Translations under genes and position numbers: made by a program
Shown here: positions 26,430 to 35,741 of the stretch, one piece after another
Layout: each line of letters begins with the position of its first letter
How positions within the stretch are numbered: position 1 is the stretch's first letter
Source: Agrobacterium tumefaciens
Lineage (GTDB): Bacteria; Pseudomonadota; Alphaproteobacteria; Rhizobiales; Rhizobiaceae
Assembly (NCBI RefSeq): GCF_005221385.1
Contig: NZ_CP039904.1
Coordinates: forward strand, 310,001-374,000
Direction of reading: 5' to 3'
DNA: 64,000 nt
Notes under the pieces: model-generated
Seen by the model: only the letters and a program-made list of their open reading frames with translations
Databases searched by the model: none
Told to the model about the DNA's origin: nothing

Positions 26430-27584
26430 ATGTTTCTGACCAATAAGGACATGCTCGATCTCGTCGAGCTTCGCCATGATCTGCATCGCCATCCGGAAAT
26501 CTCCGGCGAAGAAAAGGAAACGGCGGGGCGCATCCGCGCTTTCCTCGAGCAGGCAAAACCCGACCGGCTTCTCGCCGATCTGGGTGGTCATGGCGTTGCA
26601 GCCGTCTATGACAGCGGCAAAAACGGCCCGGCGATCCTGATCCGCTCGGAACTCGATGCGCTGCCCATTCACGAAAAAAGCGAGGCCGAATACCGCTCCG
26701 GCACCGACGGCAAGGGCCATCTTTGCGGCCATGACGGACATTCGACCATTTTGACGGCGCTGGCGCTTGGCCTTTCCCGCAACCGACCGCAAACCGGCAG
26801 CGTCATCCTCCTTTACCAGCCGGCGGAAGAAACCGGCGCGGGGGCGGCGGCCGTCATCGCCGATCCGCGCTTTGGCGAGATAAAGCCGGATTATTCTTTC
26901 TCGCTGCACAATCTCCCCGGCCTGCCATTCGGCCATGTCAGCGTCGTGAAAGGGCCGGTCAACTGCGCCTCACGCGGCATTAAAATCCGCTTCTCCGGCA
27001 AGACGGCGCATGCCTCCTCGCCGGAACACGGTGTTTCGCCGATGCGGGCAATATCGCAGTTGATGCCGGCTTTGACCGATCTCGGTTTCGGTTTTCCACC
27101 ACAGCCCGATTTTTCGATGGTGACGATCACTCATGCCGCCATGGGAGAAGCCGCCTTCGGCATTTCCCCGGCTGATGCGGAAATCTGGGCGACGCTCAGG
27201 ACGCTGACCGACGACCGAATGGAAAAGCTTTGCGCGGACGCGGAATTGCTGGCGAAGAAGATCGCGGATGATCAGAAGCTGACCCTCGACATCAGCTATG
27301 ACGATATTTTCCTGCATTGCGAGAATGCACCGGAAGCCGTCGCCTATATCCTGCAGGCGCTGCTGGAAGAGAAAGTTTCAAGCAGCTCGGATGGTCTGCC
27401 CATGCGGGCTTCGGAGGATTTCGGCCGCTTCCGCGCCGTCTCGTCATCGGCAATGTTCTTTTTGGGTGCTGGCAGGGACTACCCCAATCTGCACAATCCC
27501 GACTATGACTTTCCGGATGGGCTGATCGATATCGGCGCACGCATCTTCATGCGCATCATCCGCAATCTCACCGACGCGGAATAA
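26430..27584 (+). CDS. celE: M20-family amidohydrolase of the cellulose locus (CelE/BcsM type)
   Basis: The 384-residue zinc-dependent amidohydrolase/peptidase M20 protein has its metal ligands in CGHDGHSTIL (near residues 104-113) and YQPAEETGAGAAAVI. The C-terminal ASEDFGRF motif and a dimerisation insert in between are also present. CelE is the second gene of the celDE operon needed for cellulose synthesis in Agrobacterium (BcsM in current nomenclature). Hydrolase chemistry beside the CelD acetyltransferase suggests a modify/demodify pair, which is inference. It converges on the cel operon. Confidence 0.88.
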   Translation: MFLTNKDMLDLVELRHDLHRHPEISGEEKETAGRIRAFLEQAKPDRLLADLGGHGVAAVYDSGKNGPAILIRSELDALPIHEKSEAEYRSGTDGKGHLCGHDGHSTILTALALGLSRNRPQTGSVILLYQPAEETGAGAAAVIADPRFGEIKPDYSFSLHNLPGLPFGHVSVVKGPVNCASRGIKIRFSGKTAHASSPEHGVSPMRAISQLMPALTDLGFGFPPQPDFSMVTITHAAMGEAAFGISPADAEIWATLRTLTDDRMEKLCADAELLAKKIADDQKLTLDISYDDIFLHCENAPEAVAYILQALLEEKVSSSSDGLPMRASEDFGRFRAVSSSAMFFLGAGRDYPNLHNPDYDFPDGLIDIGARIFMRIIRNLTDAE

Positions 27585-27587
27585 GCA

Positions 27588-27605
27588 GCGGCCACTCTTG
27601 GCCGC
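27588..27605. terminator. Hairpin between convergent celE and cellulose operon
   Basis: A stem GCGGCCA / TGGCCGC with loop CTCT fills the 26-bp gap between the celE stop (27584) and the stop of the TPR gene (27611). It could act in both directions. Confidence 0.5.
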
Positions 27606-27610
27606 CGCCG

Positions 27611-29947
27611 TCAGCCGCCGCCCTGCGGCCCATTGCTTGGTCTGGCCGAGCGGACCGCGGCCAGACCCCTGATGCCTTCCTTATCGCCGATTGACGTCAG
27701 GCTTTCGAAAATCTGCGCAGCATCGGCATAGCGGCGCATGGCAAGGTAGGAATATCCGCGCAGCACCATCAAATCGGTTCGTTCATCGGCAAGCCGCGCC
27801 CGTTGATCGAGCAGGAGAAGCGTTTCCGCATAACGTTTCGACTGGAAGGCTGAAACCGCCCTGTCCGCCAGGATCGAGACCTGCAATTCCGTCGCCCGTG
27901 GACGCTCCATCTGGGATTTCGTCGCCGAAACGGCCGCATGGTCCGTCAGCCCCATGCGCAGATAGGCAAGACTCTGGCCATAGGCTGCATCGCTTTTGAC
28001 CGTCGACTGGCCACCTTCGATGGCGGATTCGAAAGCTTTCAGGGCCTCCGCCGGTCGGTTGGTCTCCATCAGGCACCAGCCGAGATCGAGTGCCTGCTGC
28101 GGCGGCAGTCGCTGCGGATCAGGATAGGCTGCGCAGGAACGGGAGCGCGATGCGGCGCTGGCTTCCCGCTGCGCCTGCGCCGGGCGGCGTGCCTGCTTGC
28201 GCGAAGGCTCCGGAGCCGATTGCTGAACGGCTGCCTGGCTGTAGACCACTCCCGTCTCCGCCTGCGGCGCATAGGGCGCGGGTGCCGTCATCGGAGATGT
28301 TGCGGCAACAGGCGGTGCGGTTACCGGCGCCATCGGCTGGCCGGACTGGTCCACCATGCGCGCGGTTCCCACATCGGCGATGCGCTGCGAGCGGCTTGCC
28401 CATTGCTGCTGGATGCCGCGCAGACCGGCAAGATTGCGCAGGTCATGATAGCTGAGCGCCACACCATAAGCCGAAGGTTCGTCATCCGGTTTCCAGCCTA
28501 GCGCCGTACTGAACCATTGCAAGGCAAGCGGCGTCTGCCGGAAGGCGAGCGAATACCAGCCGAATTGCTGTGCCGTCGCCGCATCCTTGCGCGCCACCGT
28601 TTCGGCGGCGATGCGTTGCAGCACATCCGGCGGCAGCACGACAGGCGGCTCCAGCGCCAGAAGATTGGCCGTTGCGGCAAGATAGGTGGCGAGCGCGTCA
28701 TCGGAGGAGGTGCGCCATTTATACATGACGTCCTCGGCCTCACGCGGCTCGTTGCGGTCGATCAAGGCCAGCGCCAACCCTTGCGAGGCAGAAGCGCTGT
28801 CTTCTTCCTCTCGCGCCTTGCGGAACCATTTTTCCGCCTCTGTCATGTTCTTCTGGCGAATATTGTACCAGCCGAGCAGCAGGGCGTCGCTGGCCAGCTT
28901 GTCGGTCTCGGCAAGTCTTTCAAGCCGCATCAGGTAAGCGGAAGGAACGGAAATGCCTTCCTTCTCCCCCGCCTTTGCCACGAACTGGCGGGCGAGATCG
29001 TTCTTGACCGGTTCGAATTCCAGCTGGCCGTCGGCGCCGGGCTTTTCCTTGGCCAGCAGCTCGCTCATCATCTCCGCTGGCAAAAGCGCGGATGCCTTCT
29101 GCACCGTGGCGAGCCTGTCGCTCGGCATCGTGCAATTGTTGAGAATGTAGAGATAGGCGTCCCGCGCCCGCCCCATGCGGTCGGTATTGGCAAATGCATC
29201 GGCCACCCGCCATAAAACATCGACTTCGCTGCAGGTCAGCAGGCCGGGATTGTTTGCCGCCGCATCAACCACCGTCGCATATTGCTTGAGATCAGACGCA
29301 TTGACGAGCCGCTGGCGGGCCTCGGCAAGGGAAAGCATGCCCGTCAGATTGTCTGGTGGCTGCCAGCCGGGTTCCGCTTGCTGGCGGTCGGCGATCGCCT
29401 TTCTCACTTCGGCGTAGCGGCCATCGGTATAAAGCTGCCACATGGCATCGAGTTTCGGATCGCCATTTTCTGGAATGGCGAGAGGATCGGCCGGTGGCGT
29501 CCAGTTCGGATAAAGCGTGCGCAGCCGGGCAATTTCGGCCTGAAGGCGCTGGGTATCGCCCCTAGCTGCGAAATAACGCAATGCGCTGAGATCGACTTCA
29601 GGCATATCCGCCGAGGCCGGCTGGGCCGCGCGGGATGCGGGTGCCTGCGCCGTCAGTGTCTGCGGTGTCTGCCCACCGGTCTGTGTCATCGGCGGCGGAT
29701 CGGTCGCCGGCACGGTCACGGGTGGTGTGGCAGGCTGTGTCAGCTGCGCCATCTCTCGGTTTTTGACGAAAGCGTTGATTTGCGCAGGATTGGCCGCTGC
29801 CGGAGACACGCGCGGTACCGCGCGGTTGTCGCCCACCGCCGAGGTGTGCACATCCGACACTCGTCCAAGAATGCTGTCGCGCCAGTGGAAGGCGGCAAGC
29901 GCAATCAGAAGCAGGATGAGAGCCGAGGTCGACAGTGGCTTGTTCAT
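27611..29947 (-). CDS. TPR-rich cellulose synthase operon protein (BcsK/BcsC N-terminal-like)
   Basis: The 778-residue protein has an N-terminal membrane anchor (STSALILLLIALAAFHW), a proline/threonine-rich linker to about residue 125, and then many TPR-like helical pairs to the C-terminus (for example LGWYNIRQKNMTEAEKWFRKA and LGWCLMETNRPAEALKAFESA). There is no BcsC-type outer-membrane barrel. The start at 29947 is favoured over 29953 because its ATGA overlaps the celC stop and GGGGA is correctly spaced. It is the last gene of the cellulose operon and probably a periplasmic scaffold for synthase or polymer export. Confidence 0.8.
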   Translation of the reverse strand: MNKPLSTSALILLLIALAAFHWRDSILGRVSDVHTSAVGDNRAVPRVSPAAANPAQINAFVKNREMAQLTQPATPPVTVPATDPPPMTQTGGQTPQTLTAQAPASRAAQPASADMPEVDLSALRYFAARGDTQRLQAEIARLRTLYPNWTPPADPLAIPENGDPKLDAMWQLYTDGRYAEVRKAIADRQQAEPGWQPPDNLTGMLSLAEARQRLVNASDLKQYATVVDAAANNPGLLTCSEVDVLWRVADAFANTDRMGRARDAYLYILNNCTMPSDRLATVQKASALLPAEMMSELLAKEKPGADGQLEFEPVKNDLARQFVAKAGEKEGISVPSAYLMRLERLAETDKLASDALLLGWYNIRQKNMTEAEKWFRKAREEEDSASASQGLALALIDRNEPREAEDVMYKWRTSSDDALATYLAATANLLALEPPVVLPPDVLQRIAAETVARKDAATAQQFGWYSLAFRQTPLALQWFSTALGWKPDDEPSAYGVALSYHDLRNLAGLRGIQQQWASRSQRIADVGTARMVDQSGQPMAPVTAPPVAATSPMTAPAPYAPQAETGVVYSQAAVQQSAPEPSRKQARRPAQAQREASAASRSRSCAAYPDPQRLPPQQALDLGWCLMETNRPAEALKAFESAIEGGQSTVKSDAAYGQSLAYLRMGLTDHAAVSATKSQMERPRATELQVSILADRAVSAFQSKRYAETLLLLDQRARLADERTDLMVLRGYSYLAMRRYADAAQIFESLTSIGDKEGIRGLAAVRSARPSNGPQGGG

Positions 29948-30999
29948 CGGCATTCCCCGTTATTTCTTGCCAGAAACGACAATGCCAGAAGATGCAATGT
30001 GGAAGGATAATAAAGTGTTGGCTGGAAGCTTTTAAGTTCGGCGGGAATGGCCGGGCCACCGGCAACGCAGGCCGCCAGCGCCGGAATGACCCGATAACCG
30101 GCATCCGACAGCACATCCTTGACCGCTCCGCTCTTCAGGTCGAAAGTCCCTGCGGCACCGCTTTCCACCGTCATGCCGTCCTTCAGCCGCGCAAGCAGTT
30201 CCGGCGCTCCCATTTTTGCCCTTGAGAGGTAAAGCGGTATGCGCACCGCATTATAACCGAATTCCGGAGGAAAACCCGCCGCCGGCTGCGGCTTCGTCTT
30301 CACCGATACCCAGTCGGCCGGCAGCTTTCTGTCGCTGAAGGCGAAAGCGCCGACCTGCGCCACGCCGTCATCGGCGAGCGCTTTCCACAGCGGTGATGGC
30401 GCAACCAGATCAAGGACCGGAAACGCCTCGAAAATGAGATAGGAGGGGTTGACCACCGGGCCATCGCCTCGGTCATCCTCACCAAAACCGCTGGCGGCCG
30501 GCAAAAGCAGCGTTCGCCCACCGCGCTGCACCACGGTCTTTTTGAGGATGGCGGATGCGATGGCTGCGGATGCCTCGGCATAGTCCTGCCGGTTCCACTG
30601 GCCGGCGGCGAGCGCCAGCGCATAGGCGATCAGGATATCGCCATCGGTCGCGTTGTTGATGTCAGTGACGTGCGGCCGGGTGCGCGGATCCCATTTCCAG
30701 GCGGAAAGCCCGTCGTCGCGCACCAGCAGTTCGGTGCGGGTAAAACTCCAGATCAGTTCGAAATCGGCAAGGTTGTCGGAGAGCACGGCGAGCCACATGC
30801 CGTAACCCTGCCCTTCGCTATGGCTGATATTGCCGTTGCCGGTATCGATGATGCGCCCGCCGGGATCAAGGAAGGCATTTTTATACGCGGACCACGCCTC
30901 CGGCGACACCGATGCAGCGCGGCCGGCGGAGATGCTGGCGGCCAACGCCATCACGGACAGGCAGATAATGCGGGCAAGTTTCGAAATCCGGCCCATCAT
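29944..30999 (-). CDS. celC: Endo-beta-1,4-glucanase, GH8 (BcsZ/CelC)
   Basis: The 351-residue secreted glycoside hydrolase of family 8 has a signal peptide to about residue 29 (ending AGRAA). The general acid Glu lies in SHSEGQGYGMWLA and the catalytic Asp region in INNATDGDILIAYALALA. It cleaves beta-1,4-glucan in the periplasm and is required for proper cellulose synthesis in Agrobacterium. Start and stop both overlap their neighbours by the ATGA arrangement, giving tight coupling with celB and the TPR gene. Confidence 0.94.
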   Translation of the reverse strand: MMGRISKLARIICLSVMALAASISAGRAASVSPEAWSAYKNAFLDPGGRIIDTGNGNISHSEGQGYGMWLAVLSDNLADFELIWSFTRTELLVRDDGLSAWKWDPRTRPHVTDINNATDGDILIAYALALAAGQWNRQDYAEASAAIASAILKKTVVQRGGRTLLLPAASGFGEDDRGDGPVVNPSYLIFEAFPVLDLVAPSPLWKALADDGVAQVGAFAFSDRKLPADWVSVKTKPQPAAGFPPEFGYNAVRIPLYLSRAKMGAPELLARLKDGMTVESGAAGTFDLKSGAVKDVLSDAGYRVIPALAACVAGGPAIPAELKSFQPTLYYPSTLHLLALSFLARNNGECR

Positions 31000-33488
31000 C
31001 GATGTCGTCCCATCAGGCGCAGCATCACGAACGTGGCGAAGCCCAGAAGCGACACGAAGCCAATGAATGCCAGCGAATAGGAAAGCACATTGGAGGACAG
31101 CCAGTTGGCAGCGATCAATCTCCAGTTCCAGAGCGAAAACGCCCCGGTAATATAGAAATACGGCCGTTCCACCTCGACTGTCTCAACCTTTTCCGCAGCC
31201 ACGTCGTAAGCGGCGACCCGTCCGGTGACGTCACCCCAGCGGTTCTCGCGCGTCATCGCCGACATGCCGTCGAGAAGCTCTGCCGACGTCGGCGCGGTGG
31301 CTAGCGTCCAGACGCCTTCGCCGGAAGGGCTGAGCCCCTGCGCCAGCATGAAGGACGCGTTGGCAGGCGGGGCATAGGGTTGCTCGGCGGCCGGCAGGAA
31401 ACGCAGCGTATCCGAACTCAGATCGAAATTCCGCTTCATCCAGTCCTCAAAGGACGAGACCTGCCCCTCCCAGACGCCGCCATCGACCCTCTCCCGCCAG
31501 TCGTTGAACAGGGTTTCGCTGTTTTGCGCGGAGGGCTGGACGCCGGTTCCCACTTTCCAGGATATCTGGCTGGAGGGAACGAGATTGAACTGGCTGATCA
31601 ACGCTTGCGGGAATTGCGAAATCGTTCCGACAAACAGCGCGTCTCGATCGCCGATGACCAAAGGCGAGGCAACGGTCTCGACGTCGATCGGATGTCCCGC
31701 AACACTCGCAAGCCGGCTGACGAGAGTTGCCGCCGCAGACATGGTGTCGGTATCGAACCGGTCGAGGGAAAGCGCGACCGGGCCTCCAGCAGCCCTGTAA
31801 GGCTGACCAGTGCCGGCCATCGCCGCGAGATCCGGCTTGCGACCGATGCGGGCATAATCCGGAATATGGATTTCGGTGGTGTCGAACAGGGCAAAACGCG
31901 GGGTCGTGCTGGCCGGCGCACCCGGCGCGCAGGCCTGATCCTGCGCCGTCATCAACACCGCCTCGATCGTTATCTTGTTTGGTCCCGGCTTCAGGTGGCG
32001 CATCGTGACTTTAATGGGCAGATGCCGGAAAATGCCGCCGCCATTGTTGGAGATCGGCACGGTCGAAGCGATCTCGTTATTAACGTAGATGTCGATATGG
32101 CTGCCGGGCAAGACCTGCGAGGAATAAGCGGCGTCGAGCAGCAGCGATGCCTCGCCATAGGCTGACGCATAAAAATCGGCTGGCATGCCGATATAAAACT
32201 CGTTGCGGAAACGGCGTCCGCCGAATTCGCTGCTCTCAAGGCCGAGTTCGGAAAGCGCGATACGGCGGTCCGAGGTGATGAGCGGAACATCCGGCGCATG
32301 CCAGCTGCGGGTCGAAAAAGCCGTTCTCTGGGCGCCGGGGGCGCGCGAGATCGAAGAAAACAGTGTCTCTATCGCCGCCTGCACCGCCTGCGGAGTGGGA
32401 CCGCTGACGAAAAGCGGCGAGAAACCGCCCGGCGCAGCACTGCCAAATCCGGCGAAGGCGCCTGCCGACGCTTCGGACGGTAACGCGCCGGAGATACCCG
32501 CAATCTCACGGGCGGTGCCCACCAGAACCGTCAGTGTTCCGGGCTTGCGCTCGGTGGAAGGGGCTGTCACGAAGCGGATCGACTGGTTCGGCATCAGGGT
32601 TCGGAGCGCCAGCGCCTGCGAGAGGCGCAGGAGTGAATCTGCAAATGCCGGATTACCGAGCGACGGCGCGACGATCTCGATCGAGGTCGTGGCTTTACCA
32701 TCAGGTCCAGTCGCCTGGATGTCGTCTATATTGGCGAAAGCGCCGGCAACATCGGCATTAAAGCCGATATAGGTGTTGGCCGGGTTGACGTCGGTCCACA
32801 GATCGTAGGTGGACTGGATCGTGCAATCGGTCCTGTGTCGCTGCTGCACACCGAGCGTCACGACATTTGAGCCGACCTGCAGCACGCCGGGCGGGATTTT
32901 CAGGGAGACATTGCCCTCGCCGTCAGGCGCTTCAATGCGCGCCACATCCAGTGGAACATTGTTCAGGCTGACCTGAAAGTTCGAGCTTTCAGGCGCGACC
33001 ACGATGGCGTTCTGATAACCGATATTAAGTGAAACGGCGGCATTGGCTTGCTCGGGCGTCAGATAGATGCCCCATTGCCGCCGGTCCATCTCACCGGAAA
33101 GGCTGAGCTTCTCGTAGGGCAAAATGTAACGGCGGCGGCTATCAGCAGCGGATAAGGGGGTCTGCACCGTGGCAGATCCTGCTCCCTCCTGACGCGGAGG
33201 AACGGTAACGGGCGGAGTTAATGCCGGCGGAACGACGGGAGGCTGCTGCGGTTGCGACACGGGTGCCGGTTGAACCACGAAGGGCGGCTGCGCCGGTGGT
33301 ATGGCCGGAGGCTGGACCGGCTGGCGGGGCGCTGGTGGAATGGCGGGCGGCGGCACTGGTGCGGGGGCAGTCTGCGCCGGCCTTTCGGGCGACATATCAA
33401 AGGGTGAGGACTGCGCCATCGCACCGGTTGCGACGGCACCCCACATCAATGCTGTCAGAGAACCCCTGATCTTTTTACCGCCGGTCAT
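30996..33488 (-). CDS. celB: Cellulose synthase periplasmic subunit (BcsB/CelB)
   Basis: The 830-residue protein has a signal peptide (about 1-25, ending GAMA) and a long Pro/Gln/Val-rich linker (about 33-115). The BcsB body follows, with alternating jelly-roll and flavodoxin-like domains, and a C-terminal membrane anchor (LAFIGFVSLLGFATFVMLRLMG) pairs with BcsA. The start at 33488 overlaps the celA stop. It guides the glucan chain through the periplasm and is needed for BcsA catalysis. The low-complexity proline linker is unusually long. Confidence 0.93.
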   Translation of the reverse strand: MTGGKKIRGSLTALMWGAVATGAMAQSSPFDMSPERPAQTAPAPVPPPAIPPAPRQPVQPPAIPPAQPPFVVQPAPVSQPQQPPVVPPALTPPVTVPPRQEGAGSATVQTPLSAADSRRRYILPYEKLSLSGEMDRRQWGIYLTPEQANAAVSLNIGYQNAIVVAPESSNFQVSLNNVPLDVARIEAPDGEGNVSLKIPPGVLQVGSNVVTLGVQQRHRTDCTIQSTYDLWTDVNPANTYIGFNADVAGAFANIDDIQATGPDGKATTSIEIVAPSLGNPAFADSLLRLSQALALRTLMPNQSIRFVTAPSTERKPGTLTVLVGTAREIAGISGALPSEASAGAFAGFGSAAPGGFSPLFVSGPTPQAVQAAIETLFSSISRAPGAQRTAFSTRSWHAPDVPLITSDRRIALSELGLESSEFGGRRFRNEFYIGMPADFYASAYGEASLLLDAAYSSQVLPGSHIDIYVNNEIASTVPISNNGGGIFRHLPIKVTMRHLKPGPNKITIEAVLMTAQDQACAPGAPASTTPRFALFDTTEIHIPDYARIGRKPDLAAMAGTGQPYRAAGGPVALSLDRFDTDTMSAAATLVSRLASVAGHPIDVETVASPLVIGDRDALFVGTISQFPQALISQFNLVPSSQISWKVGTGVQPSAQNSETLFNDWRERVDGGVWEGQVSSFEDWMKRNFDLSSDTLRFLPAAEQPYAPPANASFMLAQGLSPSGEGVWTLATAPTSAELLDGMSAMTRENRWGDVTGRVAAYDVAAEKVETVEVERPYFYITGAFSLWNWRLIAANWLSSNVLSYSLAFIGFVSLLGFATFVMLRLMGRHR

Positions 33489-35674
33489 TTTACAGCTCCG
33501 GCAGGTTTGACGCTTTTGGCGGCGGGCCGGAGCGCCTTCGCCAGATAAAAAAGACCGCGCTGCGTCTGAAACAGCGATATGGCCAGAAAGATCGCCGTAC
33601 CGCGAATGAGGCCGGGGTTCCTGCGGCGCACGCGCTGGAACTCGCTCCACTGTTCGGAATTGGCAAAGATCAGGTCGGCGATCAGGCGGTGATCGACGGC
33701 ACGCTGCGGTGAGAAGGTGCAGCCGATGGACACCAGTCCTTCGCCGCGAACCGTCCGGACCACCTTGACGGGCATGGTTTCCGGCACGCCTTCGCTGTGT
33801 GGCTTGACCTTCACGATCGCTGTCGTGTCCTTTTCGACGGTCGTGGCACTGTCGAACAGATTGATCAGCAGCCCATGCACAGACACGTTGTCGATGGAGG
33901 CCGGCACCCATGCGTCGCTGCCTTCGAGCTTGACCTCGCAGCGCCGTTTGACGGTGATGCGTCGTGACGCCGACTTGTCACCGCGTTCGGAAACGACGCC
34001 GAGCGCACAGCCTGCGAAGATGAGGTTGAGCAGGTTCCAGCCGCCGACAACGAGCGTCACATCGGCCTTGTAGGGCTCGCTGTAGATGCGCCAGATGGCA
34101 AAGGCCATCGCCACCACCAGAAGCGCGAAAATCACGAAGAACGGGCGGCTGATTTCCGATAGCCGCGCCTCGGCGATGGATTCGTCCTTGGCCGTCACCT
34201 TGAAGGTCGGTTTGCCGGGATTGAAGATCACGGACACAACCGCAGGCAGAAGGTGGACCGTCTGCACATATTCATAAAGTTCCGAAATCCACGGCCAGCG
34301 GAAGCTGCCATAGAGATAGTTCTGCATCATCAGGTTCACGAGCATGTAGGCCGCCGTATAGGCGAGGAATTCGCCACCCGAAGCCACGAAAATCTGAAGG
34401 TCGAAGAACAGGTAGAACAACGGCGCGAACAGGAAGATCGTGCGCGGGAACGGAAACAGCCAGAACAGCGTCGACGACATGTAACAAAGACGCTGTGTGA
34501 AGGAGAGGCCACGCTTGAACAAAGGCTGGCGAAAGATCAGGATCTGCATCATGCCCTGCGCCCAGCGGCTGCGCTGGCCGATAAAGCTTGCAAACGTGGC
34601 CGGCTGAAGGCCGGCAATCAGCGGCTTGTCGACATAAATACTGTTCCAGCCGCGCGAATGCAGCGCCAACGCAGTTTCGCAATCCTCGGTGATGCTGACA
34701 CCGCTGAAGCCTTCGGTATCCTGCAGCGCCTCGCGCCGCAGCACGGCGGCGGAACCGCAGAAAAATGCGCCATTCCACTTGTCGAGACCGCGCTGGATGA
34801 TGCCGTAAAACATCTCGTTTTCGCTCGGCATCGTCTCGAAGGTGCGCAGGTTGCGCTCGATGGGATCGGGATTGACGAAGAAATGCGGTGTCTGCACGAG
34901 GAAGAGCCGGGGGTCTTCCTCGAAATAACCAACCGTCTCCAGAAGGAAATCGCGGGCGGGCGCATGGTCGGCATCAAACACCGTCACCAGTTCGCCGGTC
35001 GAATGGGCAAGACCGTTGTTGAGATTTCCGGCTTTGGCGTGGACATTGCGCTCGCGCGTCAGATAACGCACGTCGAGGTCCTCACAAAGCTTCTTCAGCT
35101 CCTCGTGACGACGCTGCGCCGCCTGCGCCTCGACGATGTTGCTGGCATTGCGCTTCTGCACCGAGCCGCCATCGTCCAGCAGCCAGACGGTGAACCGGTC
35201 GGCCGGATAATCCATGTTCTTGGCCGCCGCCAGCGTGTTGGCCAGAAGCTCCGCATCCTCATTGTAGCTCGGCACGAAGACATCGACCGTCGGCCGATAA
35301 TCCGGCGAGCCGGGCCGCGTCTTGCGCGACGGCAGCGGCATGGAGACGATGACCAGGCTGAGGCCCAGCATCAAAACACTGTACATTTCCGCGAGATAGA
35401 GCAGAAAGCCCGGGATGAAGTTCTCGAGTTGGTTGACGGGCGGCAGCGTGCTGGTGGTGCGCCAGTAGACGTAACGCAGAACGATGGCCGTGCCGAAACC
35501 CAGCGCCACCAGACGCCAGGCCCCCTGCCCGTTGAACCCTTTGATGGTCGCCAGAAGAACGAGCGAGATCGCGGTGGCGACCAGATGCGTCTGCAGACTG
35601 ACCGGCATCGTGATGATGGCCAGAACGCAAAGCGACACAAGCAACCAGACAATGACTGTGATGGCCTTGTTCAT
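33485..35674 (-). CDS. celA: Cellulose synthase catalytic subunit (BcsA/CelA)
   Basis: The 729-residue inner-membrane GT2 synthase polymerises UDP-glucose into beta-1,4-glucan. Membrane helices precede and follow the catalytic domain. That domain has WLLDDGGS, the DxD in FDADHAPA, the TED base in ITEDCETAL and the acceptor motif QRSRW. A C-terminal PilZ region has the DNVSVHG half of the c-di-GMP site, while the preceding RxxxR is not textbook (KSASRR). The ATG at 35674 has a GGAAAG upstream; an ATG at 35701 would add nine residues. First of four coupled genes, 67 bp after celG. Confidence 0.95.
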   Translation of the reverse strand: MNKAITVIVWLLVSLCVLAIITMPVSLQTHLVATAISLVLLATIKGFNGQGAWRLVALGFGTAIVLRYVYWRTTSTLPPVNQLENFIPGFLLYLAEMYSVLMLGLSLVIVSMPLPSRKTRPGSPDYRPTVDVFVPSYNEDAELLANTLAAAKNMDYPADRFTVWLLDDGGSVQKRNASNIVEAQAAQRRHEELKKLCEDLDVRYLTRERNVHAKAGNLNNGLAHSTGELVTVFDADHAPARDFLLETVGYFEEDPRLFLVQTPHFFVNPDPIERNLRTFETMPSENEMFYGIIQRGLDKWNGAFFCGSAAVLRREALQDTEGFSGVSITEDCETALALHSRGWNSIYVDKPLIAGLQPATFASFIGQRSRWAQGMMQILIFRQPLFKRGLSFTQRLCYMSSTLFWLFPFPRTIFLFAPLFYLFFDLQIFVASGGEFLAYTAAYMLVNLMMQNYLYGSFRWPWISELYEYVQTVHLLPAVVSVIFNPGKPTFKVTAKDESIAEARLSEISRPFFVIFALLVVAMAFAIWRIYSEPYKADVTLVVGGWNLLNLIFAGCALGVVSERGDKSASRRITVKRRCEVKLEGSDAWVPASIDNVSVHGLLINLFDSATTVEKDTTAIVKVKPHSEGVPETMPVKVVRTVRGEGLVSIGCTFSPQRAVDHRLIADLIFANSEQWSEFQRVRRRNPGLIRGTAIFLAISLFQTQRGLFYLAKALRPAAKSVKPAGAVK

Positions 35675-35741
35675 CCAGAAACTTTCCGTTCTCGTCGCCA
35701 TCCGGAATTTCGGCCCGGAATTTCCGCTTTATTCCCGGTGA

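Noticed and set aside
23772..26936. Open minus-strand frame of more than 1000 codons running through celD, celE and the SDR gene
   Set aside because: Only the last 240 codons (the SDR) have family motifs. The upstream part is the antisense of celD/celE and stays open because of high GC codon bias.
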